This document shows, in pieces, positions 9,139 to 18,060 of a stretch of DNA of 48,643 nt. The translations under genes and the position numbers were made by a program. Each line of letters begins with the position of its first letter. Position 1 is the first letter of the stretch. The stretch lies in contig MWDF01000012.1 in the NCBI GenBank assembly GCA_002070415.1, positions 1 to 48,643 of the forward strand, in the 5' to 3' direction. Source of the stretch: Firmicutes bacterium ADurb.Bin153 (GTDB lineage: Bacteria; Bacillota; DTU025; MWDF01). The notes below the pieces were generated by a model that saw nothing but the letters and a program-made list of their open reading frames with translations, did no database searches and had not been told where the DNA came from.

Positions 9139-10383
9139 TCACTTCTCCTCGGCCCATAGTCCCATGAGCCTGACAAGCACGTTGCTTCCGCTCTCCATCC
9201 ACTGTACGCAGGCCCATTCGTTCCTGCTATGAGAATCGCTGCCTCCTGTGAACAAGTTGGGCGTCAGTATTCCCATATAGCTCAGCCTGGAACCGTCCGT
9301 TCCCCCTCTGATCGGCCTTTCGTCCAGCTTCAGGCCCTCTTCGATTATCGCTTTCCTTGCGAGCTCGGATATGCGCGGTTCTTTGTCCAGGACTTCCTTC
9401 ATGTTCTTGTAGCTGACTTCGCTATGCCATTCGAGCCTTGCGCCCTTATGCATGGAAACGACGGACCTGGCTGCTTCGACGAAGGACTTCTCCCTTCTCA
9501 GCACCTTGTCCATCTCGAAGTCCCTGATGATGAACCGGCAGCTGGCCATCTCGACGTCCCCGGTGATGTCGGTCGGGTGTATGAAACCCTCCCTGTCCGA
9601 AGTAGTTTCAGGTCTCTCTCCCGCAGGTATGAGGGATATGATCTCGGCCATGAGGTGCACTGCATTCGTCATCCTGCCCCTTGCGGTCCCAGGGTGGTTG
9701 GATAAGCCGAATACCTTCATATGGCCGTTCACGGCAGTGAAAGTCTCATCCTGGAAGTCGCCTATTATCCCCCCGTCAATGGTATACGCTCTCTTCGCCC
9801 CGAAGATGTCCACCGGGAAATGCTCTATGCCGCCTGCGCCCTCCTCGTCAGGAGTGAACGCGATCCATACGTCACCGTGCTTCTTTCCTTTATCCTTCAG
9901 CAGCAGGCACACCGCATGCATTATCTGTGCTATGCCCGCTTTGTCGTCCGTTCCCAGCAACGTCCTGCCGTCCGAGGTCACTAAATCCATTCCTATCGCA
10001 TAACGCAGCTCGGGACTCGTATGAAGCCCGAGTTCTACGCCGTCGAGCAGCTTGATGGGAGAACCGTCCCACTTCCTGTGTATTATCGGTCTGATATCGC
10101 TTCCCGGCACGCCTTCGACCGTATCCATGTGCGCCATGAAGCCGATGGCGGGCGGGCTCCCCTCAACGTTAGAAGGTATCCTGCCTATCACGAAGCATTT
10201 ATCGGTCACTGTCACGCCCTCTACTCCAAGCGCATTAAGCTCATCCGCAAGAATCCCAGCCAGCTTCCACTGTCCCTCGCTGCTGGGCGTCTTTCCGGCC
10301 CCTACTACGCTGGTAGTGTCCACGAGGCAGTATCTTATGAACTTGTCCTCTATCCTCTCTTCCAGAAGCGCCTTTACGTCCAT
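9139..10383 (-). CDS. pepT: Peptidase T (tripeptide aminopeptidase)
   Basis: Zinc-dependent M20B aminopeptidase that removes the N-terminal residue of tripeptides in the cytosol. Family motifs are in order: metal His and Asp in MAHMDTVEG, the bridging Asp in LLGTDDKAG, the catalytic Glu pair in TPDEEGAGG, the metal Asp in TIDGG, and the PepT-specific RGGTDGSRLS near the C-terminus. Its 414 residues match the usual length. The ATG follows AAGGAG at normal distance. It lies 46 bases after the TGS GTPase gene, in a run that also encodes oligoendopeptidase F, so this transcript carries peptide breakdown functions. Confidence 0.95.
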   Translation of the reverse strand: MDVKALLEERIEDKFIRYCLVDTTSVVGAGKTPSSEGQWKLAGILADELNALGVEGVTVTDKCFVIGRIPSNVEGSPPAIGFMAHMDTVEGVPGSDIRPIIHRKWDGSPIKLLDGVELGLHTSPELRYAIGMDLVTSDGRTLLGTDDKAGIAQIMHAVCLLLKDKGKKHGDVWIAFTPDEEGAGGIEHFPVDIFGAKRAYTIDGGIIGDFQDETFTAVNGHMKVFGLSNHPGTARGRMTNAVHLMAEIISLIPAGERPETTSDREGFIHPTDITGDVEMASCRFIIRDFEMDKVLRREKSFVEAARSVVSMHKGARLEWHSEVSYKNMKEVLDKEPRISELARKAIIEEGLKLDERPIRGGTDGSRLSYMGILTPNLFTGGSDSHSRNEWACVQWMESGSNVLVRLMGLWAEEK

Positions 10384-10429
10384 CCTTTACACTCCTTTTC
10401 GGGCCATATCGCAAGGTTGGGTCCCTATC

Positions 10430-11407
10430 TCAGCTGAACTCGATGATATCCCCGTCAGATACCAGGTAGTCCCTTGGCACCGATTGACCGGAATATCTGG
10501 ACGAGCCCCATAACCTTGCGTTCTTGAAGCTGTGCTGCAGCTGCTTGTGAATGACTCCTGCCACGTCTTCTACCGTGGCTCCCCTCTTTACTACGAAAGG
10601 GTCCTTCCTCTCCAGCCTGCCGCCGGGCGGCTTCGCGTAAACCCTCACTATTCCTGACAGTTCGAATACCGCTGCCGGGATGTCGGGCATCCCCTCACCG
10701 CTCAAAGCCGAACATGCCAAGTACTTGTAGTCCGGAAGCAGTTCCCTCATCGTTGAAAGGTTTTCCCTGGACGGTTCGAGGTCCATCTTGTTGGCAACTA
10801 CCAGGAGTCTGCCTCTCGTTATCCCCGCTCCTGATGCATCCGTCGAATCTACCAAGGTCTTCCTGGACTTGAGCAGCTCAGACAGAGCGTCCAGGACGTA
10901 CACCGAGGACTGGTCCGAAGCATCCAGTACGATCATCAGGACATCGCATAACCTCGCGTTGGAGAATAATGATGAGACTGGGTCTTCCATGATTATGGGC
11001 GGGGTGTCGACCAGCTGCATCTTGATGTCCTCGTATTGCATCATCCCGGATACGGGCACCGTAGTTGAGAAGGGATAATCGGCTATTGCGACCTTCGCGT
11101 TCGTCAACCATCCGACGATCGACGATTTCCCCGAATTAACGGGTCCTATGACGAAAGCCTGCGCCGCGCCTTCCTTCTGGACCCTGTACGGATCGACCTT
11201 GCCGCCCTTACGGCCCCTCTCTTCTATTATCTCCGCCCTCAGCTTGGACAGCCTCTTCTTGATGTCCGCCTGCATCTTTTCGGTGCCTTTATGTTTCGGG
11301 ATGTAGGCGAGCATGTCTTCCAAGGCGGCCAATCTCTCATCGTTGGTCAAGGCCGCCTTGTAGGCATCTTCTGCTTCCTGGTATTGCGGGGTAAGGTTCG
11401 CGGGCAT
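10430..11407 (-). CDS. TGS-domain GTPase, DRG/Obg-related
   Basis: P-loop GTPase of the Obg/DRG branch. An N-terminal helical segment (MPANLTPQYQEAEDAYKAA) leads to G1 GPVNSGKSS (about 88-96), the G3 region DTPPI, G4 NKMD and G5 SALSGEG. The C-terminal TGS domain (about 245-325) ends in VSDGDIIEFS. Related proteins bind ribosomes or RNA; this subfamily has no settled role. The G3 motif DTPP departs from DTAG/DTPG, as in some DRG-like proteins. The ATG sits nine bases after GAGGTG. It lies between pepF and pepT on the same strand. Confidence 0.88.
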   Translation of the reverse strand: MPANLTPQYQEAEDAYKAALTNDERLAALEDMLAYIPKHKGTEKMQADIKKRLSKLRAEIIEERGRKGGKVDPYRVQKEGAAQAFVIGPVNSGKSSIVGWLTNAKVAIADYPFSTTVPVSGMMQYEDIKMQLVDTPPIIMEDPVSSLFSNARLCDVLMIVLDASDQSSVYVLDALSELLKSRKTLVDSTDASGAGITRGRLLVVANKMDLEPSRENLSTMRELLPDYKYLACSALSGEGMPDIPAAVFELSGIVRVYAKPPGGRLERKDPFVVKRGATVEDVAGVIHKQLQHSFKNARLWGSSRYSGQSVPRDYLVSDGDIIEFS

Positions 11408-11457
11408 CTTGGGCCACCTCGCACTTATAGTCCGCAGACTCTCCCCGTGGTGCTTTA

Positions 11458-13263
11458 CTAGACCAATGCCTCCAGCTCGTCTAGAAGTCCCTCGAATACG
11501 TCAAGGGCGTCGGTGATGGGCTTTTCTGTGGTCATATCGACGCCCGCCTTCGCAAGCAGGTTTATCGCATAATCGGATGATCCTGACGATAGGAATTCGA
11601 TATACTTCTCGCGTGCTCCTGCGGTTCCGGCAAGAACGTTCTTAGCCAACGCCACCGCCGCGCAGAAACCGGTGCTGTACTGGAATACGTAGAAGTTCAT
11701 GTAAAAGTGCGGGATCCTCGCCCACTCCAGGCTGATCTTCTTGTCCACCTTTACTTCCGGCTCGAAGTACTGCCTGTTAAGCTCGAGATACATATCGGAG
11801 AGAGAGCTTGCCGTAAGGGCTCCTCCGCTTTCCACGGCCTCGTGTATCTGCCTTTCGAACTCGGAGAACATCGTCTGCCTGAACACGGTGCCCCTGAATT
11901 CCTCAAGATAGTGGTTGAGCAGGTACATCCGCTCGTCCTTTTTGGTTATCTTCTTAAGGAGGTAGTCGTTCAGAAGCGCTTCGTTGAACGTAGATGCGAC
12001 CTCAGCCAGGAATATCGGATAATCCGAATACTGCACCGGTTGTGTCCTCCAAGTGTACCAGGAGTGCATCGCATGTCCCATCTCATGTGCGAGCGTGAAG
12101 ACGTTGTTGATGTTGTCCTGCCAGTTCATCAGCACGTATGGGTGCGCTTTCCTGCTTCCCCAGGAGTACGCCCCCGAGCGTTTCCCCCTGCTCTCGACTA
12201 CATCGACCCACCTACCGTCCAACCCCTTAGCCAATACTTCGGAGTATTCCATGCCCAAGGGCCTTACGGCTTCCTTAACGGTCGTCACCGCCTCTTCGTA
12301 AGGGACTTTCATCTCCACGCCGTCGATCATCGGGACGTAAACATCCCACATGTGCAGCTTGTCCACTCCAAGGAGCCTCTTCCTGAGCGTCATGTACCTC
12401 TTGAGGAGGCCGATCCTATTCCTTACGGCGTTTATGTTGTTCTCGTACACCTTCGTCGGGATGTTGTTCCTGTCCAGGGAGGCGACCATGGCGTTACTGT
12501 AATTCCTGACCTTAGAGTTGAAGATGTTCTTCTTCACCTCAGTGTCCAGGTTCGCCCCGATCGTGTTTATCAAAGCGCCGTATGTATCGTACATCGCTTC
12601 GAAGGCCCGCTGCCTCACGTTACGGTCCTTGCTCTCCATGAACGTCATGTAGCGGCCCTTGGTAAGCTCCACCTTGTCGCCCTTGTCGTCTTCGATCTCG
12701 GGGAATTTTATATCCGCGTTGTTGAGCATCGTATATATGTTACTGGCACCCTTGCCGACCTCGGATGCCATGGCGATTATCCTCTCCTCAGCCGAGTTGA
12801 GCGTATGCTCCTTCTTCCTCCTTACGTCCTCAATCATGTGCCTATATTCCAGAAGGGCGGGCTCTTCCTCGTAGAACCGATTGAGATGGTCTTCCGGTAT
12901 CGCAATAAGCTCGGGCTCGAAGAAGGCGCTGGCGCTCCTGACCTGGACGGCGAGTGCCGAAGCCCGGCCTTGTAGGTCCTGGTACTTGGACACGGAGGTG
13001 TCCTCGTCTTGTCTCATCCTCGAGTATGTATAGCACGCCTCCACTATATCGCCCATCTCCAGGGCCACTTCGATGCATCCCTTCAAGGTGGCGGCCGATT
13101 CCCCGACTCTGTCCTTGAAACCTGACAGCTTATCGGAGAGCTCCTTGGCCTTCGCCATATCCTTCTCGCAGTCCTCATCGCTGGAGAAAAGATCCTCCAA
13201 TCTCCATTTCAGCTCCTCGGGCACCTGGTCCCTAGTCGGGATAGTACTGGCTTCCGTCACCAT
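11458..13263 (-). CDS. pepF: Oligoendopeptidase F
   Basis: Zinc metallopeptidase of family M3B that cleaves oligopeptides, normally in the cytosol. The zinc motif HEMGH lies in TLAHEMGHAMHSW, and the downstream Glu ligand is in the AEVASTFNEALL segment, characteristic of M3. Upstream blocks such as RNVRQRAFEAMY and the length (601 residues) agree with PepF. Two ATGs are close together. The second (MVTEASTIP), seven bases after GGAGGT, is chosen because the first nearly touches the ribosome site. It begins 12 bases after the MATE gene, so the two are cotranscribed. No signal peptide is present. Confidence 0.95.
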   Translation of the reverse strand: MVTEASTIPTRDQVPEELKWRLEDLFSSDEDCEKDMAKAKELSDKLSGFKDRVGESAATLKGCIEVALEMGDIVEACYTYSRMRQDEDTSVSKYQDLQGRASALAVQVRSASAFFEPELIAIPEDHLNRFYEEEPALLEYRHMIEDVRRKKEHTLNSAEERIIAMASEVGKGASNIYTMLNNADIKFPEIEDDKGDKVELTKGRYMTFMESKDRNVRQRAFEAMYDTYGALINTIGANLDTEVKKNIFNSKVRNYSNAMVASLDRNNIPTKVYENNINAVRNRIGLLKRYMTLRKRLLGVDKLHMWDVYVPMIDGVEMKVPYEEAVTTVKEAVRPLGMEYSEVLAKGLDGRWVDVVESRGKRSGAYSWGSRKAHPYVLMNWQDNINNVFTLAHEMGHAMHSWYTWRTQPVQYSDYPIFLAEVASTFNEALLNDYLLKKITKKDERMYLLNHYLEEFRGTVFRQTMFSEFERQIHEAVESGGALTASSLSDMYLELNRQYFEPEVKVDKKISLEWARIPHFYMNFYVFQYSTGFCAAVALAKNVLAGTAGAREKYIEFLSSGSSDYAINLLAKAGVDMTTEKPITDALDVFEGLLDELEALV

Positions 13264-13275
13264 GTGCATGACCTC

Positions 13276-14673
13276 CTATAGATCGTCTAGGCTCGCTTGT
13301 ATCGCCTCATGCCTGATAAGTCTCTTGCTGGCCCATTTACCGCGCTTGTAATATATGTAGTTCATTATCAGAGTGAACGTCCCGCTCATCGGGAATGCCA
13401 GCCATACGCCCAATATACCCATGCCAAAAGGACCTGACATGACAAGAGCGGACGGCAGTCTTATCATCCATAGCGCCCCTAGCGCTATGAGCATCGTAGG
13501 GATGGTGTCCCCGGCCCCTCTCATGACACCCTGGAGTATGAAGTGCAAGGACATCGGGATGTAGATGAACGAGACTGACCTGAGATACCTTACGCCCGAA
13601 TCCAGAAGGACCGCATCCTTCGTGAACAGCGAGAATACGGTCCTGGGGAACAGCTGCATCACGGCGAAGGTACACAGCGCGATCCCCAAGGAAAGCTTGC
13701 ATCCAGAGGCGACCGTCTCCTTCACCCTGTCCAGCTTGCCTGCACCCAGGTTCTGCCCCACGAGCGCGCTCACAGCTGTGCTTAGGCTCATGGCCGGCAT
13801 CAGGGTGAACTGGTCGAGCCTGTTGCCCACACCTAGGGCGGCGGCTTCCACAAAGCCGTATTTATTCACTATCGATACCACTACCATGGCGCCGAAGGAG
13901 ACGAGGGATTGTTGTACCGCCGAAGGAAGGCCGATCTTGAAGCTTAGTCCTGTGATCCGCTTGTCGATCCTGAGGAAGTCCCTGAATCTCCTTCTGAAGG
14001 AAACGGTCCTAAAGACGCCTACCAGGGCTACGATCGACGCTATAAGCTGTGCGAATATCGTCGCTATGGCAGCTCCTGCCACTCCCATCTTCGGGATCGG
14101 GCCAACTCCGAATATAAGGATGGGATCAAGGACGATGTTGATTAGCGTCGCCACTATGAGGGCATTCAGCGGTGTCCTGGAATCCCCCATGCCTCTTAGT
14201 ATCGCGCCCGCCACGTTGTAGGCGTACACGACTGGGAAGCCGAGGCTGCATATCCCCAGATAGGATACCGCCATTTCCTTGATGTCGGCCGGAGTGCCCA
14301 CAAGTTCGATCAGCTGGTTCCTGAAGAAGTAGCCTGTGAAGGCGAAGAAGATGCCCAGCATGCTAAGCAGCGTGATAGTATTGGCGGATATGTGCGCGAT
14401 CTGAGGATAGTCCTTCGCACCGAAACTCTGCGACACGAGTGTGGTAGTAGCTATCGTCAGCCCTATGGCGAGCGATGTGAGGGCGAATATTATCGGGAAA
14501 CCGACCGATACGGCGGCCAGCGCTTCTGCACCCAAGAACCTGCCTACCCAAAAACTGTCGACTGTGCTATAAAGTGCCTGGAATACGTTCCCAAGCAGCA
14601 TCGGCGTCGCGAAAGCCACAAGATGGGAGACGATGCTGCCTTCAGTAAAGTCCCTTACGTTCCTTTTAGCCAT
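13276..14673 (-). CDS. MATE-family multidrug/cation efflux transporter
   Basis: Twelve-helix antiporter of the multidrug and toxic compound extrusion family, 465 residues. It carries early MATE signatures PMLLGNVFQALYSTVDSFWV and GFPIIFALTSLAIGL, the repeat-half motif GAILRGMGDSRTPLNALI and its second-half counterpart GVMRGAGDTIPTMLI. The ATG (MAKRNVRDF) follows GAGGTG by six bases and is preferred to the GTG three codons earlier. An extended -10 promoter lies about 40 bases upstream. The gene leads the run MATE, pepF, TGS GTPase, pepT, pflX-like. The substrate cannot be assigned from sequence. Confidence 0.93.
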   Translation of the reverse strand: MAKRNVRDFTEGSIVSHLVAFATPMLLGNVFQALYSTVDSFWVGRFLGAEALAAVSVGFPIIFALTSLAIGLTIATTTLVSQSFGAKDYPQIAHISANTITLLSMLGIFFAFTGYFFRNQLIELVGTPADIKEMAVSYLGICSLGFPVVYAYNVAGAILRGMGDSRTPLNALIVATLINIVLDPILIFGVGPIPKMGVAGAAIATIFAQLIASIVALVGVFRTVSFRRRFRDFLRIDKRITGLSFKIGLPSAVQQSLVSFGAMVVVSIVNKYGFVEAAALGVGNRLDQFTLMPAMSLSTAVSALVGQNLGAGKLDRVKETVASGCKLSLGIALCTFAVMQLFPRTVFSLFTKDAVLLDSGVRYLRSVSFIYIPMSLHFILQGVMRGAGDTIPTMLIALGALWMIRLPSALVMSGPFGMGILGVWLAFPMSGTFTLIMNYIYYKRGKWASKRLIRHEAIQASLDDL

Positions 14674-14707
14674 GCAGTACACCTCAACGGACAGATAAAC
14701 TATCGAT

Positions 14708-14716
14708 ATTCTACCA
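14708..14716 (-). promoter_or_regulatory. Extended -10 promoter for the MATE-pepF operon
   Basis: On the minus strand the sequence TGGTAGAAT gives a TGn extension plus TAGAAT, about 35 bases before the MATE start. No good -35 box is seen, as is usual for extended -10 promoters. Confidence 0.5.
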
Positions 14717-14757
14717 CGGAAACAGCGTGCCCGGGCTATCCTGGGCCCAGCAAAGGC

Positions 14758-14786
14758 ACAAGGGCCGCCCTGACGGCGGCCCTTGT
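14758..14786 (-). terminator. Hairpin after the aminotransferase gene
   Basis: A perfect 12-bp GC-rich stem (ACAAGGGCCGCC with GGCGGCCCTTGT) and a 5-base loop, just past the aminotransferase stop. The following minus-strand bases (GCCTTTGC) are not a good U tract, so termination is likely but perhaps incomplete. Confidence 0.65.
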
Positions 14787-14797
14787 GTTAAACGCCT

Positions 14798-15991
14798 CTA
14801 TATCCTCGCTTTTACGTAATCGATGATCCTTGCGATGCCTTTCACTATGTTCTCCGTGGAAGTAGCGTACGACAGCCTGATGTACTCTTCCTTCTCGTCG
14901 GCGTTCTTGACGCCGAAGGCCGTCCTCGGCAGGACCGCCACGCCCGCTTCGTAGAGGAGCTTATCCGCCAGTTCCCTGGAGTCCTTGCATCCTAGGAGCT
15001 TGCATGCTTCGGTTACGTTGGGGAATACGTAGAACGCCCCGTCAGGGACATGGCACTTGAATCCCGGCACCTTGTTGAGCTCGGAGACTATTATCTCCCT
15101 GCGCTCTGCGAACACCTTCTTCATATGGTCGGCGCCGTCCTGGGGCCCTTCGAGCGCTTCCTTGCCTGCGAGCTGGGTGAATGTGGCGGTGCAGGACGCA
15201 TCGTTGGTCACGAGCTGTGCCACGGCCTCCGCTACGCGTTTGGGCATCACTCCGTAGCCAAGCCTCCATCCGGTCATCGCGTAGGTCTTCGACATACCGT
15301 CGAGTATGATCGTCCTCTCCTTCATGCCGGGGATGGATGCTATGCTCTCATGCTTGCCGTTGAACTTCAACCTCGAGTAGATCTCATCCGAAAGGACCGT
15401 TATGTCGTGCTTTATGCACAGCTCTGCGATCTTCTCCAGGTCCTTCCTAGGGATGGAGCCGCCCGTCGGGTTGTGGGGGCTGTTTATCACCATGAAAGTG
15501 GTCTTGGGCGTGATCAGCTTCTCCAGTTTGTCTACGTCGATGGAAAAGCCCTTGCTCTCCTCGATCGGTACCGGGACGGCCTTGGCGCCTACGAAGTTTA
15601 TCACCGACTCGTAAATCGGATAGCCCGGGTTGGGATAGAGCACTTCGTCTCCTTCATCGACGCATGCCATTATCGAATAGAATATGATCGGCTTCCCTCC
15701 GGGGACTACCACGACTTCATCCGGGGAGACTTCTATTCCGCGGGTATTTGAGATGTACTTCGCTATGGACTTGCGGAAATCCAGCATTCCCGCAGAAGGT
15801 GTGTAGTGGGTCATTCCCTTGTCCAGCGCCTCATGGCACTTGTCGATTATGTTCCTGGGCGTGTCGAAATCGGGCTCGCCGATGCTAAACGCAATGATGT
15901 CCTTGCCTTCTTCTCTCAGCTTGTTTACCTTGGCAAGAGTGACGAACGCATTCTCGGTGCCAAGTCTTTCCAGCCTTTTTGCCAGTTTCAA
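14798..15991 (-). CDS. Pyridoxal-phosphate aminotransferase, class I/II (AspC-like)
   Basis: Cytosolic PLP enzyme that moves amino groups between an amino acid and a 2-oxo acid. The PLP lysine is K235 in SKTYAMTGWRLGY. Other family marks are FSIGEPDFDTP at the N-terminus, YTPSAG, NSPHNPTGG with the cofactor-binding Asn, SDEIYS, and the substrate-binding Arg in EEYIRLSYA. Length and motifs fit the Ib aspartate/aromatic aminotransferase group, but specificity is open. The TTG start (MKLAKRLERLG) lies six bases after a perfect GGAGGT. A TTG six codons earlier would place that ribosome site inside the gene. Its own promoter lies upstream and a hairpin downstream, so it is probably monocistronic. 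Confidence 0.92.
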   Translation of the reverse strand: MKLAKRLERLGTENAFVTLAKVNKLREEGKDIIAFSIGEPDFDTPRNIIDKCHEALDKGMTHYTPSAGMLDFRKSIAKYISNTRGIEVSPDEVVVVPGGKPIIFYSIMACVDEGDEVLYPNPGYPIYESVINFVGAKAVPVPIEESKGFSIDVDKLEKLITPKTTFMVINSPHNPTGGSIPRKDLEKIAELCIKHDITVLSDEIYSRLKFNGKHESIASIPGMKERTIILDGMSKTYAMTGWRLGYGVMPKRVAEAVAQLVTNDASCTATFTQLAGKEALEGPQDGADHMKKVFAERREIIVSELNKVPGFKCHVPDGAFYVFPNVTEACKLLGCKDSRELADKLLYEAGVAVLPRTAFGVKNADEKEEYIRLSYATSTENIVKGIARIIDYVKARI

Positions 15992-16030
15992 GGTAATACC
16001 TCCATTCAAATAGGTCGAACTACCGGAAAT

Positions 16031-16057
16031 ATTTTAGCATACGGATATGGTGCGCAA
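16031..16057 (-). promoter_or_regulatory. Promoter for the aminotransferase gene
   Basis: On the minus strand TTGCGC, 15 bases, then TAAAAT preceded by TGC, giving an extended -10. It lies between the PNPOx stop and the aminotransferase start, 40 bases from the latter. Confidence 0.5.
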
Positions 16058-16061
16058 TATA

Positions 16062-16511
16062 TCATCGCTTGTTCTTCTTACCGACCAAAGAGGTTATCTT
16101 GATCTCCACTATGTTGGTCCTGGCTGCGGTTTCCTCCGTGCAGCCCGCCCCTTCGGCAGCTAGCTTGCCTATCAGTAGGCAGATGATCTCCTTCTTCTTC
16201 GTCGGAGAATCCACGACGCTTGCGATTCCTTCGACCATCACGCTCGAGTAATGGGTGGTCATCGTTTCCCTGTCGATGTCTATGTCCGTAGCCACAGTAA
16301 AACCAACGTTAGGATTCGAACTTATGTTATCCAGCTTCCTTCCCTGCAAAGCGCAATGGAAGAATATGCTGCCGTTTCCATACACATAATTGACCGGCGT
16401 AGCCATAGGGCGCATTTCGGTGCCGCAGGTGGCGAGGAAGCCCGTCTCGCACCTCTCCAATATCCTGACGATCTCCGAGGCGTCCTCTATCTGTCTGTCC
16501 TTCCTTCTCAC
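16062..16511 (-). CDS. Pyridoxamine 5'-phosphate oxidase-related FMN-binding protein
   Basis: Small split-barrel flavin-binding protein of 149 residues, of the PNPOx/NimA-like type. Visible family features are the N-terminal GFLATCGTEMRPMATPV strand pair, FFHCALQGRKLDNISSNPNV (the usual H-x3-GRK-x(4,)-NP pattern that contacts flavin phosphate) and the SVMVEGIASVVD strand. Members reduce or bind small substrates, some giving nitroimidazole resistance, but function cannot be inferred here. The start is GTG, nine bases after GGAG. The C-terminus is strongly basic (GKKNKR). It is divergent from the amylase gene and shares its short upstream region. Confidence 0.85.
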   Translation of the reverse strand: MRRKDRQIEDASEIVRILERCETGFLATCGTEMRPMATPVNYVYGNGSIFFHCALQGRKLDNISSNPNVGFTVATDIDIDRETMTTHYSSVMVEGIASVVDSPTKKKEIICLLIGKLAAEGAGCTEETAARTNIVEIKITSLVGKKNKR

Positions 16512-16552
16512 GATGGCGCGCTCCTTCCTTCCGGATAGGCAAGTTCGTGCGA

Positions 16553-16561
16553 TGATATAAT
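16553..16561 (+). promoter_or_regulatory. Extended -10 promoter for the secreted amylase
   Basis: TGATATAAT is a perfect TATAAT with a TGn extension, 29 bases before the amylase start. No good -35 hexamer lies at normal distance. Confidence 0.6.
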
Positions 16562-16589
16562 TCCATTAGTGAAGCTTGGAGGTGATCGT

Positions 16590-17987
16590 ATGCGTAGGAG
16601 ACTGACGGTGGCCGTGTTCATGATTTCTGTCCTACTTCTGATATTATCACCATTGGCGTCGGCGGTAGAGCCCATCGGGCCCACGGACCTTATCTACTTC
16701 ATAATGACCGACCGCTTCAACGACGCAGCGCCCAACGAATACTACGCAAACAAGAAGGACGCGTCGGGTTATCACGGAGGCGACCTCCAGGGCATTATAG
16801 AGAAGCTCGACTACATCAATTCGCTCGGGTTCACCGCGATCTGGATAACGCCCGTTGTGGATAACCAGCCGGGAGGTTACCACGGCTACTGGGCCATAGA
16901 CTTCTACAAGGTGGAGGAGCACCTCGGAAACCTGGACGACCTTAAAAGGCTTGTGGAAGAGGCACACTTAAGAGGCATGAAGGTGATTCTTGACGTCGTG
17001 ATAAACCATACGGGCTCCCTTCATCCTTTCGTATACGACAAACCAGACTGGTTCCATGCGAAGAGGCTGATCACGGATTGGAACGACCAGCGGCAGGTGG
17101 AAGACGGCTGGTTGGCCGGGCTGCCCGACTTCGACCAGTCGAACCCGCAGGTGATGGAATATCTAATCGACATGGCCCTCTGGTGGATAGACCAGACGGG
17201 AGTGGACGGCTTCAGGTTGGATACCGTAAAGCACGTACAGAAGGAATACCTGACTAAGTTCGCATACGCGATAAAGGCAAGATATCCAGACTTCTACCTA
17301 GTCGGGGAGGTATTCGACTCGAGGGCCGGTTTCATAGAGGGCTACAGCATGACCGGCATAGATGGCTTCCTGGATTTCCCGATGTATTATGGGATATCGG
17401 ACACACTGGCGAAGGACAAGGGACCGGAAGCTTTAGAAAGGGCCGTCATCTCCGGCAGCTTGTATTCGCGCCGGAACCTCATGGGCACCTTCATCGACAA
17501 CCACGACGTCCCCCGCTTCGTCAACAGGCTGGACGAGCCAGTCAGAAGGCTTGAGCAGGCACTGGCCGTGGCGATGACATACACCGGCATCCCGGTCGTG
17601 TACTACGGCACCGAGATAGCACTCCCAGGCGGGAACGACCCGGACAACAGGCGGGACATGGTGTTCGAGGAGAACGATGTCACCGAAACGCTAAGGAGGC
17701 TTACCAAGATCAGGAAGCAGAACGCTGAGCTGGTCTACGGCGGCATCGACCTGATCGGATTGGGCGCCTACGGTTTCGCCTACCAACGCACCTATGAAGG
17801 TTCATCGACGGTGCTCCTTCTCAACTTGGGCGATGAAGCGAGAGAGTTCTCCTTCGTGCTGCCCTACGCGTCGGCCTTCTCATCCTTCGAGGACTTGTAC
17901 GACCCTTCGGTAAAGGGAACCATAAGCAACGGATCGGTTACGATCACAACAGCGCCGAAGTCGTTCTACATACTGAAGCTTAAATAA
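16590..17987 (+). CDS. Secreted alpha-amylase (GH13)
   Basis: Exported glycoside hydrolase that cuts alpha-1,4 links in starch-like glucans. The signal peptide is residues 1-26 (MRRR, a long hydrophobic run, then PLASA for signal peptidase I); no lipobox is present. The GH13 barrel shows region I VILDVVINHTG, the nucleophile Asp near 211 in GFRLDTVKH, the acid Glu near 240 in LVGEVFD, and the third Asp near 306 in FIDNHDVPRF. A short beta domain follows at the C-terminus, with no added carbohydrate-binding module. The ATG lies after GGAGGTGATC, and the GTG seven codons earlier is rejected. The gene converges on malEFG, which would import its products. Confidence 0.95.
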   Translation: MRRRLTVAVFMISVLLLILSPLASAVEPIGPTDLIYFIMTDRFNDAAPNEYYANKKDASGYHGGDLQGIIEKLDYINSLGFTAIWITPVVDNQPGGYHGYWAIDFYKVEEHLGNLDDLKRLVEEAHLRGMKVILDVVINHTGSLHPFVYDKPDWFHAKRLITDWNDQRQVEDGWLAGLPDFDQSNPQVMEYLIDMALWWIDQTGVDGFRLDTVKHVQKEYLTKFAYAIKARYPDFYLVGEVFDSRAGFIEGYSMTGIDGFLDFPMYYGISDTLAKDKGPEALERAVISGSLYSRRNLMGTFIDNHDVPRFVNRLDEPVRRLEQALAVAMTYTGIPVVYYGTEIALPGGNDPDNRRDMVFEENDVTETLRRLTKIRKQNAELVYGGIDLIGLGAYGFAYQRTYEGSSTVLLLNLGDEAREFSFVLPYASAFSSFEDLYDPSVKGTISNGSVTITTAPKSFYILKLK

Positions 17988-18003
17988 AGGGCCCCTTGAA
18001 ATT

Positions 18004-18033
18004 GGAATGGCGGCCATACGAGGCCGCCATTCC
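18004..18033. terminator. Bidirectional hairpin between amylase and malG
   Basis: A perfect 12-bp stem (GGAATGGCGGCC with GGCCGCCATTCC) and a 6-base loop, placed between two convergent stops. No clear T run exists on either side, so it may act as a shared terminator or as an end-protecting hairpin. Confidence 0.7.
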
Positions 18034-18060
18034 CCATGAACATTCCAGGATCAAGTATTA

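Noticed and set aside
11707..12975. A 422-codon frame antisense to pepF
   Set aside because: pepF has all catalytic motifs and length. The antisense frame reflects the codon bias of pepF and has no recognisable content.
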